From Falciphora oryzae (lineage: Eukaryota > Ascomycota > Sordariomycetes > Magnaporthales > Magnaporthaceae): 64,000 nucleotides of DNA. The translations under genes were made by a program, and so were the position numbers. Shown here one piece after another: positions 47,560-58,397 of this stretch; the stretch's first letter is position 1; every line of letters starts with the position of its first letter. The stretch lies in contig JNVV01000002.1 in the NCBI GenBank assembly GCA_000733355.1, positions 2,391,630 through 2,455,629 on the forward strand. The letters run 5' to 3'. The notes under the pieces are model-generated. The model searched no databases, was not told the DNA's origin, and worked only from the letters and a program-made list of their open reading frames with translations.

Positions 47560-49203
47560 CGGGGATGAGGCCATGATATCTCTGCATTTGTGTCATGTTG
47601 GGCGGTTTATTATTGCTTAGAATACATCGCGAGTCCGTAGCTGTGGATTTGGAGAGAGCTGCGACAGCGCGAGCGACTCGGGAACCTGGGCCAGTAAGCC
47701 TTTATGCTTAATAATAATGAGTTCGAATCCAAATGGAAACCATGGCTACCTACTGGTCCGTTTTCCGCATAAGAAAAGTTCTGGATGCCTTGTCCTTTTC
47801 AACAGACTCCACCTGCCTAGCTCCAAACCAAAACAAAAAAGGTCGACAGGCACGGCGCCAACAATGGCCAAGGAAAGTAAGAAGGTGGATAAACCAGGAG
47901 CCGCGACGCTGACCGACGACTGCGAATCCGCACCCGTATCCTCACCGAAAACACGTCACACAAAGGCCAAAACGCCGTCACACCATGCATACTCGATGAA
48001 CATGCACTACGGCACCACGAGTGCGGGCGTTCCAAGTCCTGCGCATGGCAGGGGGGTTTGTGGAAGTCCTGAGGCGGGGAGGGCAAAGTCCTGCCTAGAC
48101 TTCGTTGGCACCCCACGCGCGACGAATCAAATAGGAGATGATGGGTCATCATGTGGACTGGCGCACCAATAGAAGAGCGTGCGCAAATGATAAGTCAGCA
48201 ATGGCGCACCAATAGAAGGATGCTCAAAGTCTCGGCTGATGAGTCAGCATCCTCCGTGGTCTCTTCCGCGCGTTCGACAGGATCGAGTCAATGCGCCGTT
48301 GCGCAATCCAATGGATATCCATCCTGCCGCCTAACATCGAGATGTCGCGCATCTCCCTCCCTGGCCGCAGCGACGGACTCCACGATCAAGCGATAACAAA
48401 AAAGAAGCACGTACGTGGATGCGCATACGTGACAGGCCCTTGCCGGGACGCGAGTAAGTGTTTCCCGCTAAAAATCTGCGCGCAATTTCGCACCCACCGA
48501 ACAACCCCAACTTTCGCTATCATGAGAAACCCCATCATGAAGCAAGGCCAGTGGAGCAGCGCTTTGAAATGGAGAACCCCCAGGCAGCGGCCGAGCTTCT
48601 CATTCGCTGTTTTGTGCTTAAAATGGACCCACAGGCCGTGGCTGTTGCTGCCTGGCAGCCAATCCAACGAACCGACGATCGACTCATACCGAGCTGCACG
48701 AACTGAATTTGAGCCGCCTTTGCGTGTCTGCTGACTTCGCGCCAGGCGGTGCTCCCCTCCGCCGCCCCTCGTTGGAATTACGGCCATGCACGGACCCGGC
48801 CTCGCTGTTGGTGCTTGCTGCCTCCACCAGACACTGACGACACTTCTCTTTTCCCACGAAAAAAAAAAAAAAATTGGCCCAGGCAGAAGTGCAGGTGGCC
48901 GACGCGTCGACGCGGTCGAACAAAAAAAAAATCAATTCAAACCCCGCGCCTTATTAAACGACGCAAAAAAAATCAGGTATCACGAGGTGCTGCCAACCTC
49001 AATCCATGGCCCCAAACGAAATAACGCCATTAACCTCTGGGGAACGCCTGAACGCCTCGTTGTCTGCCTCAATTGCCCCGAAACTAGAAACCCTGACACA
49101 GGAGTGTGCGCTGCAACATCCATCCATTACGGCGGGTCAAGCAAACCTCTCAGCTGCTTGGCTCCCTCCCACCAAACCCCGGTCTCGGTCCCTTGAGTGA
49201 CGG
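47560..49203. other. convergent spacer with promoter-like motifs
   Basis: 1.6 kb between two converging 3' ends. It holds a 17-bp direct repeat containing CCAAT, another CCAAT near 48308, a TGAGTCA core at 48240-48246 and an A run of 15 at 48859-48873. A 151-codon ATG frame at 47717-48172 (+) has no recognisable features. No gene is called. Confidence 0.45.
48159..48218. repeat. 17-bp direct repeat containing CCAAT
   Basis: TGGCGCACCAATAGAAG occurs exactly at 48159-48175 and 48202-48218, start-to-start 43 bp. Each copy contains a CCAAT box on the plus strand. Confidence 0.85.
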
Positions 49204-49883
49204 TCATCGCCTGGAAATGTGTCTCGCTGCGTATTGGACTAGACGGTTTGGAAGCGACGTTAGCGAGACCGGCCGGAAAAGTGTGCGGGTGGGTGCGAAT
49301 GACACTTACGTTGTGAGTCCATCTTCTCCCGGCCCTGCATGTACCTCTCCTCCTCCTCGTGGTAGCCGTCGCTGCACCCGCACGAGCAGAAGCGCAGCCC
49401 TGCGTTGAGCGGCGCCAGCTCCGGGGTCGCCAACCGCTCTATCGTCGGCGTCCTGGGAGGGGCGTGGTGGTGCGACCCCCTACTCCTAGACGGCTCGTGC
49501 GCCGCCGAGGCTCTTGACCCCGACACCCGCGAGCTGCCCGAGGCAGACGTCGGCCCCCTCCCTGCGTTACTCTTCTCCTTCTCGTCTCTCCTTCTGCTGC
49601 TGCTGGACGGCTTGTCGTCTCCGGACCGGCTGTGCGAGGTTGGGCCGCCGGTGCTCCGCCGTGTTGCCGAAGCTCGTGGCTGGATCCGGTAAGGGTCGTC
49701 CTCACGGAGGCTTCCGGTGTCATAAACGTAGTGGCCGGTCTCTTCTGAGTAGCCGTGCTGCATGCGTCGAGGGGCGTGCTGCCCGGACTCTCTGTGCTCA
49801 TCCCATTTCCAAGTGGAGGACGATGAGGGCTGGTAGTCGGCTGCTACCGACCAGTCCTGGTACGAGTAGCCCGAGTATGCCAT
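49204..49883 (-). CDS. small Ser/Arg-rich protein of unknown function
   Basis: Two exons (49883-49310 and 49238-49204) with a 71-bp intron (GTAAGT..CGCTAAC..CTAG) give 202 aa. I do not recognise a family. The N-terminus MAYSGYSYQDWSVAADYQ is Tyr/Ser-rich; the centre (about 75-145) is Ser/Arg/His-rich and probably disordered; the C-terminus carries a Cys cluster FCSCGCSDGYHEEEERY and ends QYAARHISRR. Apart from that cluster the protein has no cysteines. The intron signals are very good and the open frame is biased to C/G-ending codons, so I consider it a real gene. The start is the ATG at 49883, the only one giving the Tyr-rich N-terminus; a CT-rich leader lies upstream. Confidence 0.65.
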
Positions 49884-52052
49884 CGTGATGGGGGGCTCGA
49901 TGGAAGCGGGCAGATGCCAAAGGAAGCTCCTTTCTAGTCGTTGCGAGTGCAATATCTGCTCCTGGATAGTGTTGGCGGCGGTTCGGTCTGCCAGGGGGCG
50001 AATGGGCAGAGGAAAGAAGACAAAGGATGGTTTGAAGTATTGGGCAGGAGTCTGCTTGATGTTTCTGAGGGTTTTTATGAAGGAATTGTGTGGTTTTGGT
50101 GGGCTTTTGATGGATTTCCTTTTTGTCTGAAGAAGAAGGAGAGGAAGAAGGGGGGAGAGGACATGTCGGGAGGAGGGAGCTGGTGGTTTTATGGCTCTGC
50201 CTCCTTGCGGACTGGGTCGGCCAATAATGTGGGGTCAAGTCCCGTGGCGGCCGCCTGCTCCCCCGACACCCTGTCCCCTCCCACACCCTCCCTCGCTGCC
50301 TCCCCTTGGCCCCCTACCTCATCTCCTCCCATGCCACCACCTAGGTCCGGCTTCATTGTGTCACGTTGTCGATACATCCATTTGTCCCCATTATCTTTCA
50401 CACCTACCCAGCCACCCTCATTGATGCCTTGAGATCATGATGGTCTCATCGTCTCAGCTGTCATTGCAGCCTGTCGTCTCGCCATCACCATGCCTCACTT
50501 CTCCTTCGATTGGACTCTGTCAATGGCAATGCCTTGTGCTGCCTACCCCGACTCCGTCCAACGCTTCGTGCATCGGTTTAACGGGCCATGCGTCGTGATA
50601 CCACGAGGCCGCCACGGACCGCACCTTCTGTGTTGTACCTGTCCTCGTCGGTGGTAGTAGTCGATGCACAACACCTGTCCTGCCCTTGATGCCCTAGGGG
50701 GCCTCCCTCCTCATATCTTGCTCCTGCGGTGCCAACGAGCACAAGGTTTCCCGCCACTCTAATTCTTGTCTTTCGTCTTGTATGTCATCTCATATCATGT
50801 CGCTATCTCCACTTTGGGTCCCCGGCCGTTGGACACGCTGCCATCGCACCCGGCTGTGTCCTCCTTGCAGCACTCAATCCCGTTGGGCACGGCATTTCCG
50901 CACGATGTCTCATCACATCTAGGCGCCCAGCGGGCAAACAGCCCTCAAACTCCTCTTCCAATGGCCACCCAGACTGCGCCCTGATAGCCATTCCACCATC
51001 CCCATCAGCCCTAGGAGATGTGCGTTGCGCCATACTCTGTCGAACACAGCATGGGATGGTCCGGCATAGCTTGCATTGTCAAACCTAGTGTAGACCGTGT
51101 GCGAGGCTGTATTGGGCAGGGAAACTCTATACAGGAAATCGAGGCTGCCCCTGGCGAACGCTTCGTCGAGAAGCCCAGCTGCGCGGATGGCGAGGCACGC
51201 ATCCGATGCCCTGGAGTTGGCTTTCAAGGTGCCTTGTGCTCCGGCGCAGATGCAGGACAGTCCGGGAAAACTACTATCTACAGCACGGTAGAGAAATTCA
51301 AAAACCAATCGCTCAAATCCGCAAGACGTCACGAGAATTAAACTTGGTAGTGTGTAGGTAATTTCGCAATCTTGAATGAAGGAGGTCGCCAGAGGTTGGT
51401 CGCTGACATAATCGTGCGTTGGTTGGAGCGGTCCTTGGCTGGGGCTTCCATGCCCGCCCGCCGCCCTGCGCCCCAGCGGGCGGGAGGCCACCACCACTCC
51501 CGTCAATTAAACCCCTGTCCACACGCAATCGTGCACAACACGTTACTTGACTCGTCAGCTGGTCCTAGCCTTCCATGCTGGGAGACTCCATGACATACAT
51601 TTTGACGTTCCCCTTATTTTCCCGTGAGCCTGAGCTTCAATTCACACAACATTTTCTTTACCCGGGTCTTTCTTTACACAAAGCATTCAAAAGCAGAAGA
51701 CAAAAACGAGCAAAATCGCGCCGAGCACCTTGCTTCCTAGGATAATTATTTTTATTTTTATTTCAACCCTCAAAGTCAAATCTTGGACGAGATCCGATGG
51801 TGCGTACCTAGCGCCAAGTCTGGAATCCATCAGCGTACTTCCGCAATTTGGGAGGATCAATGGAACGAACCTGCAGGTAGACGTTTCAGAGACCATCGAA
51901 ACGAGATGGCTGTAACCTGATGGTTCACGGCGTTTCCGTCTGCAATATCATCCTCAAAAAAAAAAAAAAAAAAAAAAAAAAGGAAAGAGGGAAAAGATCT
52001 TATACCACACCCCGGCCGAGGTGACATCAAGCAAATCTAGACCGCTTGTAAG
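49884..52052. other. spacer between small gene promoter and HET pseudogene
   Basis: 2.2 kb. The left part is the leader and promoter of the small Ser/Arg-rich gene. The right end has a run of 26 A (51956-51981) and a short stretch reminiscent of a 5S rRNA internal control region near 52040-52066. A 195-codon minus-strand frame (50919-51506) starts with TTG and is not called. Confidence 0.5.
51956..51981 (+). repeat. poly(dA) tract of 26
   Basis: The longest homopolymer in the window, just downstream of the HET pseudogene 3' end. Confidence 0.9.
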
Positions 52053-54898
52053 TTAAGCACTACTCTCCGCCCTTTTTACTCTGTGTACAACAAAACCTCC
52101 CAGCTGGGAATCTGGCGGGCCGGGTCCGGCCCGATTCTGGGCGGCCGGGCGCTGTCTTTCGGTTTGTCTCGAGATGCTTTCCGCGATGGCTTTTTGTCCA
52201 TTGTCCGTAGCCCATCGCCAGATATTGCCAATCCCACCGGGCGGCGACTTGAAAATCTCCACACGTAAATCAAACCTGTCACCTGCGTTTTTGGCGGCAG
52301 TCGCCCCGGATTCTTCTCCTCCTTCTCCTCCCCCTTCTTCTTCTTCTTTTCGTCCGCCCTCACTATTCTTCCCTTTGAATACCTTTATCCAATAGGTGCA
52401 GCTATCAACAGGATTGGCCATGGCTCGGAGCAGCACATCGACGCAGTCCTTGTGCCCATTGGCCACGGCCAGATGTATTGGCGTGCAGTAGACCTCGATA
52501 TTAAGCCCAAGGTAAAACCCGATGCTTTGGAGACTGCAATCCAGATCGCGGTTGGAAACCTCGCTGTGTTTCCATAGCGCCTCGAGGCACTCGGCGTGTC
52601 CCATCAGGGCGGCCAAGTGTGCGGGTGTGAAGCATTCTCTACCAAGGGGTGCAATCGGGTTTGCTCCTGCGTCAAGCAATACCCTCACCGCACTCGCGTG
52701 GCCCTCAAGACACGCTACGTGCAACGGGGTTCTGCCCTCGCTGTCGGCAAAGTTGACGAGCCCGCTACGCCGCCGCTTGCGCAGTAGCAGCGAGATCGTT
52801 GCCCAGTGCCCGGCGCATGCTGCGTGCCACAGCGGCGTACGGTCATGTTCATCCTGTACCCCAAGCAGCGTATCTATCTGGCTAGAGCGCATGATGCGTT
52901 GAACCGCAGGGCGGTTCCCCATGGCGCAGGCACGGTGGAGTGGTGTTTCTCCGGCCGCGTTGCGTGACATTTCGAAGCTGGAATCTCGGCCGAGGAGAAG
53001 GTCAAACAGCTTTCCCACTTGTTCAGAGCTACCGTACGCTGCAGCAAGATGGAGTGGGCTGTCAAGCGTCCCGGGTATTCTTGGGTAACCGTTGTCTTCA
53101 TCCGTCTGCCGATTACAATCGACGCGTAGAAACCCGACGTCTGAGAGAATAGCCGCGAGGAGTACCCCGGTAGGCTTCGAGGGATTGTTAGGACAACGAC
53201 GGAGTTGATAAGGGATAGCTTCGTAGCTTCCTTTTGGTGCCGTGACTCTGATCTTCCTTGGCACTTTCTCTGTGGGCCAGATGCTCAGCTCCATAGCGTC
53301 AGGCACCCAACAACTTTCAAGCAATCTCACAAGCACCCCTTGCTCCTCCAGACGCGTCGCCATGCGCAAAAAATCGCTCTCAACAACGGTGAGTTCTGTC
53401 CCGGATATCTCGGAAGGTCCGGTTAATTCAAGCCGTACGAAAGCTCGCCCGTGTCTTGCGGCTTCTGTGATAGTGGCTGCCCAGCCAGTCTTGGGGCGAT
53501 TGCCAACCAGGCCGCGGCCTTTTTTTTTTTTTTTAGCCGCCTGAAAAGATGTCCGGTATTTAAGCTCGAGGTGGTCCGAGACATCGTGAGTCTCGCACCA
53601 TGGCAAGAGGAAGCCCTGACGTTTCTTGAACCCTATGACCACGTCGACCTGGGGTGCTCCGATGTTGTAGGCGAAACGCGCCACCGCAATGCAGCCTTGG
53701 CTACCACGCGCCCACTGTGAGCTTATGACGGATGAGGTGGCATCCCAGCACTCCCGCGGAAAGACGTCGACAACCCGGTAGGCCTTGTTCAAATCAATTA
53801 TGACGTCTGGAAGGAGGTGCCTGGGTTGTTGTCTGACGTAAAAAGCTCGGTAGCCGTGTCCGGAAGGCTGCTCCGGATCTGACCTCGGGTCTCTCCTGTT
53901 GAGCGGCTTGGTCGCCCCAGAGCGCGCGAACTGGTCGCCGTATAGGTTCCGTAGGACTAGCGTGGGACATACAGACTCGCCTCCCTGGAGGATATAGCAG
54001 TCCAGATATGCGATGTACAAGTCATTGTCAGGTTGGTCGCCCGGCTCGACCGGCATGGGCTGGAGATACATTTGCAAGCGGAGTCCCTGGCTTGTCATGG
54101 TACATGGCATGCTGTCCAATGTTTGGAGAGGAGGCAGGGGGCGGATAGCGCCGACGTTTGTAAAAGCGGCTGGAGAGCTGGCTAACAATCCAAACAATCT
54201 GTCCTTGCTGTCGAGCTCTTGGTCGCTGTCGCGGGTGAGGGGCGCATCATTGTATTGCTCCCAGGCGAAAAGAGACTGGTCGTCTGACTCCTTCAATATC
54301 TCTTCCTGCAGCCTAATGAAGGCGCGGTCACCCTCGCCGTAAAGGAGGGGCATGTTGACGCCAAAGATTCCCATGAGGCAGTAGGCAATATCCTCGCGGC
54401 GTGTGGTCTTGCGCTTGGCAGCCCAGCGCATTCTGTTGGCGACACTGACATGGGACGGGGGTATATTGCGGAGCAACACGTCTCGGTCGATACCCGTGAT
54501 GGTGGCAAGTCGGTCAGAAAAGTGCAAAGAAGACTTTTTGCCGATGACCTCCCACCTTTCAGGAAGAAAAATCGCTTCAGAAGGCGCAATGAGCTCCTGG
54601 AGAGCTCGGCGCTGCTCGTCTTGTCGATGCAGCAAGTATCGATCCAGATATAGTCATAGTTGTCGTCCCGAGCGAGGGCAGACGCCCGGATGATCTTTTG
54701 GTAGCCGGCGCGTGCTTTTATCTCCTCGGCCACCTGCGAACCAAAAGGGTTCAGGCGAGACTTGCGTCGGCTCATGAGTTGCATGTCCTGGAAGGTGACA
54801 TCCTAGGGCCCCCACGTGTGGGAGAGAATGGCGTAAGGCGGGACATGGTCTCCGAAGACGTCAACTAGCTCCACGGTGGTTGTGTCGATCAGTCGCAT
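52053..54898 (-). pseudogene. HET-domain / ankyrin-repeat protein, inactivated
   Basis: The natural start is the ATG at 54898, beginning with the HET signature MRLIDTTTVEL and PPYAILSHTWG. A TAG at 54803-54805 interrupts the frame right after HTWG; the same frame then continues with VTFQDMQ, GYQKIIRAS and DYIWIDTCCIDKTSSAELS. At about 54591-54607 the sequence jumps directly to LQELIAPSEAIF in another frame; the roughly 45-50 residues that HET domains normally carry between these motifs are absent. From there about 850 codons stay open: rest of the HET domain (VIGKKSSL, REDIAYCLMGIFGVNMPLLYGEG), a middle region, and four to six ankyrin repeats (SPLHLAAAYG, TPLHRACAMG, TPLWHAACAGH, TPLHVACLEGH, TPAHLAALMGH, TPIHLAVANGH). 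Intact relatives act in heterokaryon incompatibility and cell death. Two lesions make a normal product impossible, but the long open C-terminal part suggests recent loss. Confidence 0.88.
53520..53534 (-). repeat. 15-A homopolymer inside the HET-ankyrin frame
   Basis: On the coding (minus) strand a run of 15 A encodes five lysines between QAA and GRG. It keeps frame at its present length. A tract this long is prone to slippage and is unusual within a coding exon here. Confidence 0.85.
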
Positions 54899-55652
54899 CT
54901 GGCAGGCCAAAGTAATGGAATTCTGAGTCTTCTCCAATTCGACAAGCAGGCCTTTAAGAATCCCATACGCTACAAATATCGAGTCGCGGTGACGACCACA
55001 GATGTTCGGAATGGAGTTGTCGTGGTTTTTCAATCACGAGTCGCAGCCTAGACGAAAACCTCAATCTTGCCCGCGTCAAACCCTCCAAAGAACCCCGCCC
55101 CTGCCGCGCCGATAGCTACCCCTAACGGGTGTCATTGTGGCACCTGCATTGAGACGACTTGTCGCGAAACCTGTGTAAATAATTGAGTAGTAGTAACACC
55201 GCCCATGGAGCTGATGAATCTGACAGATCCCCCGAAGTAGGCAAGATCCTAAGGCGCAAGAACATAGAAATGTGCATACCTTCGCTAGGGCCAGGTGCTG
55301 CGGCCATGTTAAGGAGACTCGACAAAGAGTCCAGATCGAGGAGAAAACAAAACGCAAAGCACTTTTGTAAGGTTGATTGTCTTTTCTAGCACGGGCAAGG
55401 GCCATGCTCAGCCCCCGCACCCACAGTTCTTGAGCTCGGTCCAATCAGAATGGCAGCAGTCCAGTTGACACAGCACTGACCAAGCCCCACCTCGGGTTCA
55501 AGCTTGCTCCGCCCCTCGAGCCCACCCGCGAGGAGGTCAGTTCATCCCACTACGGCTCCGCGCCTAGCCAACCGCATCCTCGCGACAGCCAGGAAGAGAG
55601 TCTCAACCACGGCTTCCATCCCTTCTGCCCGCCAAAGCGCTCAGAACCCACG
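54899..55652. other. divergent spacer (HET pseudogene / ATG33)
   Basis: 754 bp between divergent starts; a minus-strand frame extends upstream of the HET ATG only through a TTG. No other gene is seen. Confidence 0.55.
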
Positions 55653-56487
55653 ATGGCTTTCCGAGGAGTCTCTCTGCTCAAGTTCGTGGGCACCGTGTCG
55701 CTCGGTCTCTTGACGGTAAGAGGTTCTCCTGACTCTCCTTTGTGAAAATCACATGCGGGCGAAGGGGCCACGGCCCCATTCGGTGCTACGTCATTCTCCG
55801 CAACACCACAAACCGCGCCATCACTATCACTATCGTCTAGCAACGCTGACCACTCGGACCACCAAACCCCCCTCGCAGGGCCTCTCATACACGCTATCGT
55901 CCCTGACGGCCCCGGCCCTCCTCACCCTCCCGTCGGCGTCGGCCGCCTCGCGCGGCTTCCGCAACCTCGCCTCGACGGCCCGCACCCAGCTGCGCGCCCT
56001 GACTCTGGCCTCGTCCGCCTGCTTCGCCCTCGCCTTCCTGGCCTCGCCCCGCTACGGCCGCCACCCGTACCTGCTCTACACCTCGCTGCTGACCGGCCTG
56101 TCGGGCGCCGTCGTCTCGGACGGCCTGCTGGCCCCCTACCTTGGCCTCGCCACCCCGCCCCGCCGCGCCCGCCCCGCCGCGACCTCCGCCGACGCCGTCG
56201 CCGCCGCCCGCCGTGAACGCGCCGCCCGCGCCCGCATGGAGGCCAGCTACGAGGTCCTGGGGGGCTCCGACTCGGCGCACAGCGACGGCGACGACACGGT
56301 CGACGACGACACCACCGTCGTCGCCTCGGCCGCGGACGAGGTCAACGGGGAGGAGGTGCGCGGCGACGTCGAGAACTTTATAAAGAAGCAGGTCGTGCGC
56401 GCCGGCGTCGCCGGTGTCGGCTTCCTGGTCGCCGTCCTCGGAATCTGGGGCGACGGCGCCGTCCGCCCGGCTGTCTACCACTACTAA
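55653..56487 (+). CDS. ATG33: ATG33, mitochondrial outer-membrane mitophagy protein
   Basis: Two exons (55653-55715, 55879-56487) with a 163-bp phase-0 intron (GTAAGA..CGCTGAC..CGCAG) give 223 aa. The N-terminus FRGVSLLKFVGTVSLGLLT, then GLSYTLSSLTAPALLTLPSA after the intron, RHPYLLYTSLLTGLSGAV, MEASYEVLGGSDS, VNGEEVRGDVE and a final helix GVAGVGFLVAVLGIWGDG match the filamentous-fungal Atg33 family. Four hydrophobic segments are visible, with a polar acidic loop between the third and fourth (residues about 125-185). In yeast Atg33 sits in the mitochondrial outer membrane and promotes mitophagy, mainly in stationary phase. The first coding exon holds only the first membrane segment. Confidence 0.93.
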
Positions 56488-57362
56488 GGAGGTAGCCCGT
56501 GGGAGTTTTCTTTTTTTCGTGGGGAATTCGGGGAATAACGGTCCGGAAAGACAGAAATTTTGGTTATATTGCATTTGTTTTTCCGCCAAAAAGGTTGGGA
56601 ATCACTCATCGAAGAATGTTGTTATTGCTATTCATGCCGGATCCACTCCACTCCTGCTTGATCCCTACCTATGCGGTCGACTTCATGTGGTGGAACGACG
56701 GACGCAGACAAACAACGTCATAGCTCCAACCCCTGTTTACATGGTAGCTTGGACGTCTTCCTCGCCTGCACCCACATCGTCATCCTAGGCGTCTGCTAAT
56801 CGGATGGGACAGGGTCATTGCCAGCACCTATAGACCAAACAGTTAAAGGCAATTACTGTTCTTCACCTGTCCCTTGCTCCTCTCTTTCAGTTTTTACCCT
56901 GGTGGCCCATGCATAACTTGTCTCAATGTTCAAAATATCAGAGCGCTGATCCAGCCCTAATGCCAGTCGAGCGCCTTCCACGCAGTCAATACCCCCTCTT
57001 CGGGCCGTTCTTCACCACGACGCTCTCAGTCATAATATGTACAGCCTCCATGGGGTATTTTTCTTGCTGGCCTGCGCCTGTCACGGTGCAGACTTCCTTC
57101 GCTTTCGTGGCGTATGGTTGGGGTGGCCGCAGAGCCTCTGAGCCGAACAGTCGTGTATGTGCCGTATGCTGAAAAAAAAGGAAAAGGAAACTTAATTTGC
57201 TTTACACCTACCCAAGTCGGAGGGAATAACGGAACGTTAGCAACGGGCCTGGATCTGCAAGTAAGCGTACCAATCAGGAGACAACGCCACCACGCATACC
57301 TCGCAACATCTCAGTCTGCTATCATGCGTCTCTCGTCTCTTCCCGTCCTCTTCATTCCACCC

Positions 57363-57461
57363 ACATGGTGGACCAGTTCCGGACCATGAGCGGCACGGCG
57401 GTGCACTGCGCCGGGGCGAACAGCCTGACGCTGTTGAGGAGCTGGTCCATGGCTGCGGTAT
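57363..57461 (-). CDS. possible small ORF, 32 aa (low confidence)
   Basis: On the minus strand an ATG at 57461 opens MDQLLNSVRLFAPAQCTAVP followed by LMVRNWSTMWVE and a stop. The open frame extends upstream of the ATG, with a possible acceptor TTTACAAACAG about 45 nt before it, and a TTTAAATA element lies about 120-130 bp upstream. The amphipathic start and C/G-ending codons look protein-like. It could be the last exon of a very short gene or chance. I do not recognise the protein. Confidence 0.25.
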
Positions 57462-57644
57462 CGTCGGGGCGCTGTAGTGTGTGTTCGGGGCTGTTTGTAA
57501 AAAAAATGTCTTTCGGGAGAATCGATAAGTGACTTGAAGCTTGCGTGTCCGCCCACTACCCTCGCCAGTAATGGGAAACGGGGCCTCGTATTTAAAGTGC
57601 CCCTCGTGCGTTTTCCTCGAGACATCTTCCATCCATGTGTCAAA

Positions 57645-57684
57645 GGTTAGGTACCTACCGAGACAGGCGGGTAGGTACCCAACC
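57645..57684. repeat. imperfect inverted repeat GGTTAGGTACCTACC / GGTAGGTACCCAACC
   Basis: Two arms of about 16 bp, matching at about 14 positions, face each other across a short loop of about 8 nt and could form a hairpin or cruciform. Related GGTACCTACC clusters occur at 2366-2389 and 44701-44723, always between genes. Confidence 0.7.
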
Positions 57685-58397
57685 ATCCAGGAGTCGCCAA
57701 CAACACAACACGGCTACGTTAGGCAGCGAGCTTGAGTTGCGCCAACTAATTCACCCAACCCAGTCCCAGGGCGGGTGGCTTGCATGGTCCCCGGTTGGGC
57801 ACCTGACCCTCACCAAGCCCATCGATCTAGGCGAAACCCGCGGAAAGCAACGTTGTCCTACCGCACGAAGCAGGCTTCTTCGACTGATCAGCCTAGGAAC
57901 ACGCGAATCAGAGATGCAGACAGTATATGTGCCAACTGGACAGGGCAAGAGCCCTTTGTCGTGTTTATTATCTCTCGATGTATTTCATATCTGAAAGGAC
58001 GACAACCCTTCCCTTCCCCGCCCTCATTAACTGCCCGCTTTCATACACGCCAGCCCGAAAAAAAGGACGCACAACAAAACGAATCCGTGCCCTATCTTGT
58101 CATGCATCCTGTACAGATCAATCAAAACATACGCCCGACTGTCCCGACGACGCCTCGCTTGGGTGGGCTCGCGCGCGCGTGCTCGTGTATATGTATGGGG
58201 GTATCCAACAGCAAACCAAAAACGGCACAGCTCTCCCAGCACATTGACAAAAGATAGAGGTGGGTGTAACTAGTAAAATCAGCCAAATCGGACCAAAGCA
58301 ACATCGCTCGACAATTGCTCCGAAACGCAGAAAATGAATAACAAACGCACACTCAAGGAAATCGAGTATAGAAAAGGAGAGTAACCACGACGGACCG

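Larger units (their letters stand above)
56488..58397. other. convergent spacer
   Basis: 1.9 kb between the ATG33 stop and the stop of the large repeat protein. It contains an imperfect 16-bp inverted repeat (57645-57684) and a possible short gene at 57363-57461 (minus). Otherwise nothing is seen. Confidence 0.5.

Noticed and set aside
47717..47740. GTTCGAATCC, a perfect tRNA B-box look-alike
   Set aside because: The flanking bases do not form a T-stem and no A-box, anticodon arm or acceptor stem can be drawn around it.
50919..51506. 195-codon minus-strand frame
   Set aside because: Begins at TTG, no family similarity recognised and no flanking splice signals that extend it.
54899..55033. 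45-codon N-terminal extension of the HET frame
   Set aside because: It is reached only from a TTG; HET proteins typically start at the MRLI-type ATG at 54898.
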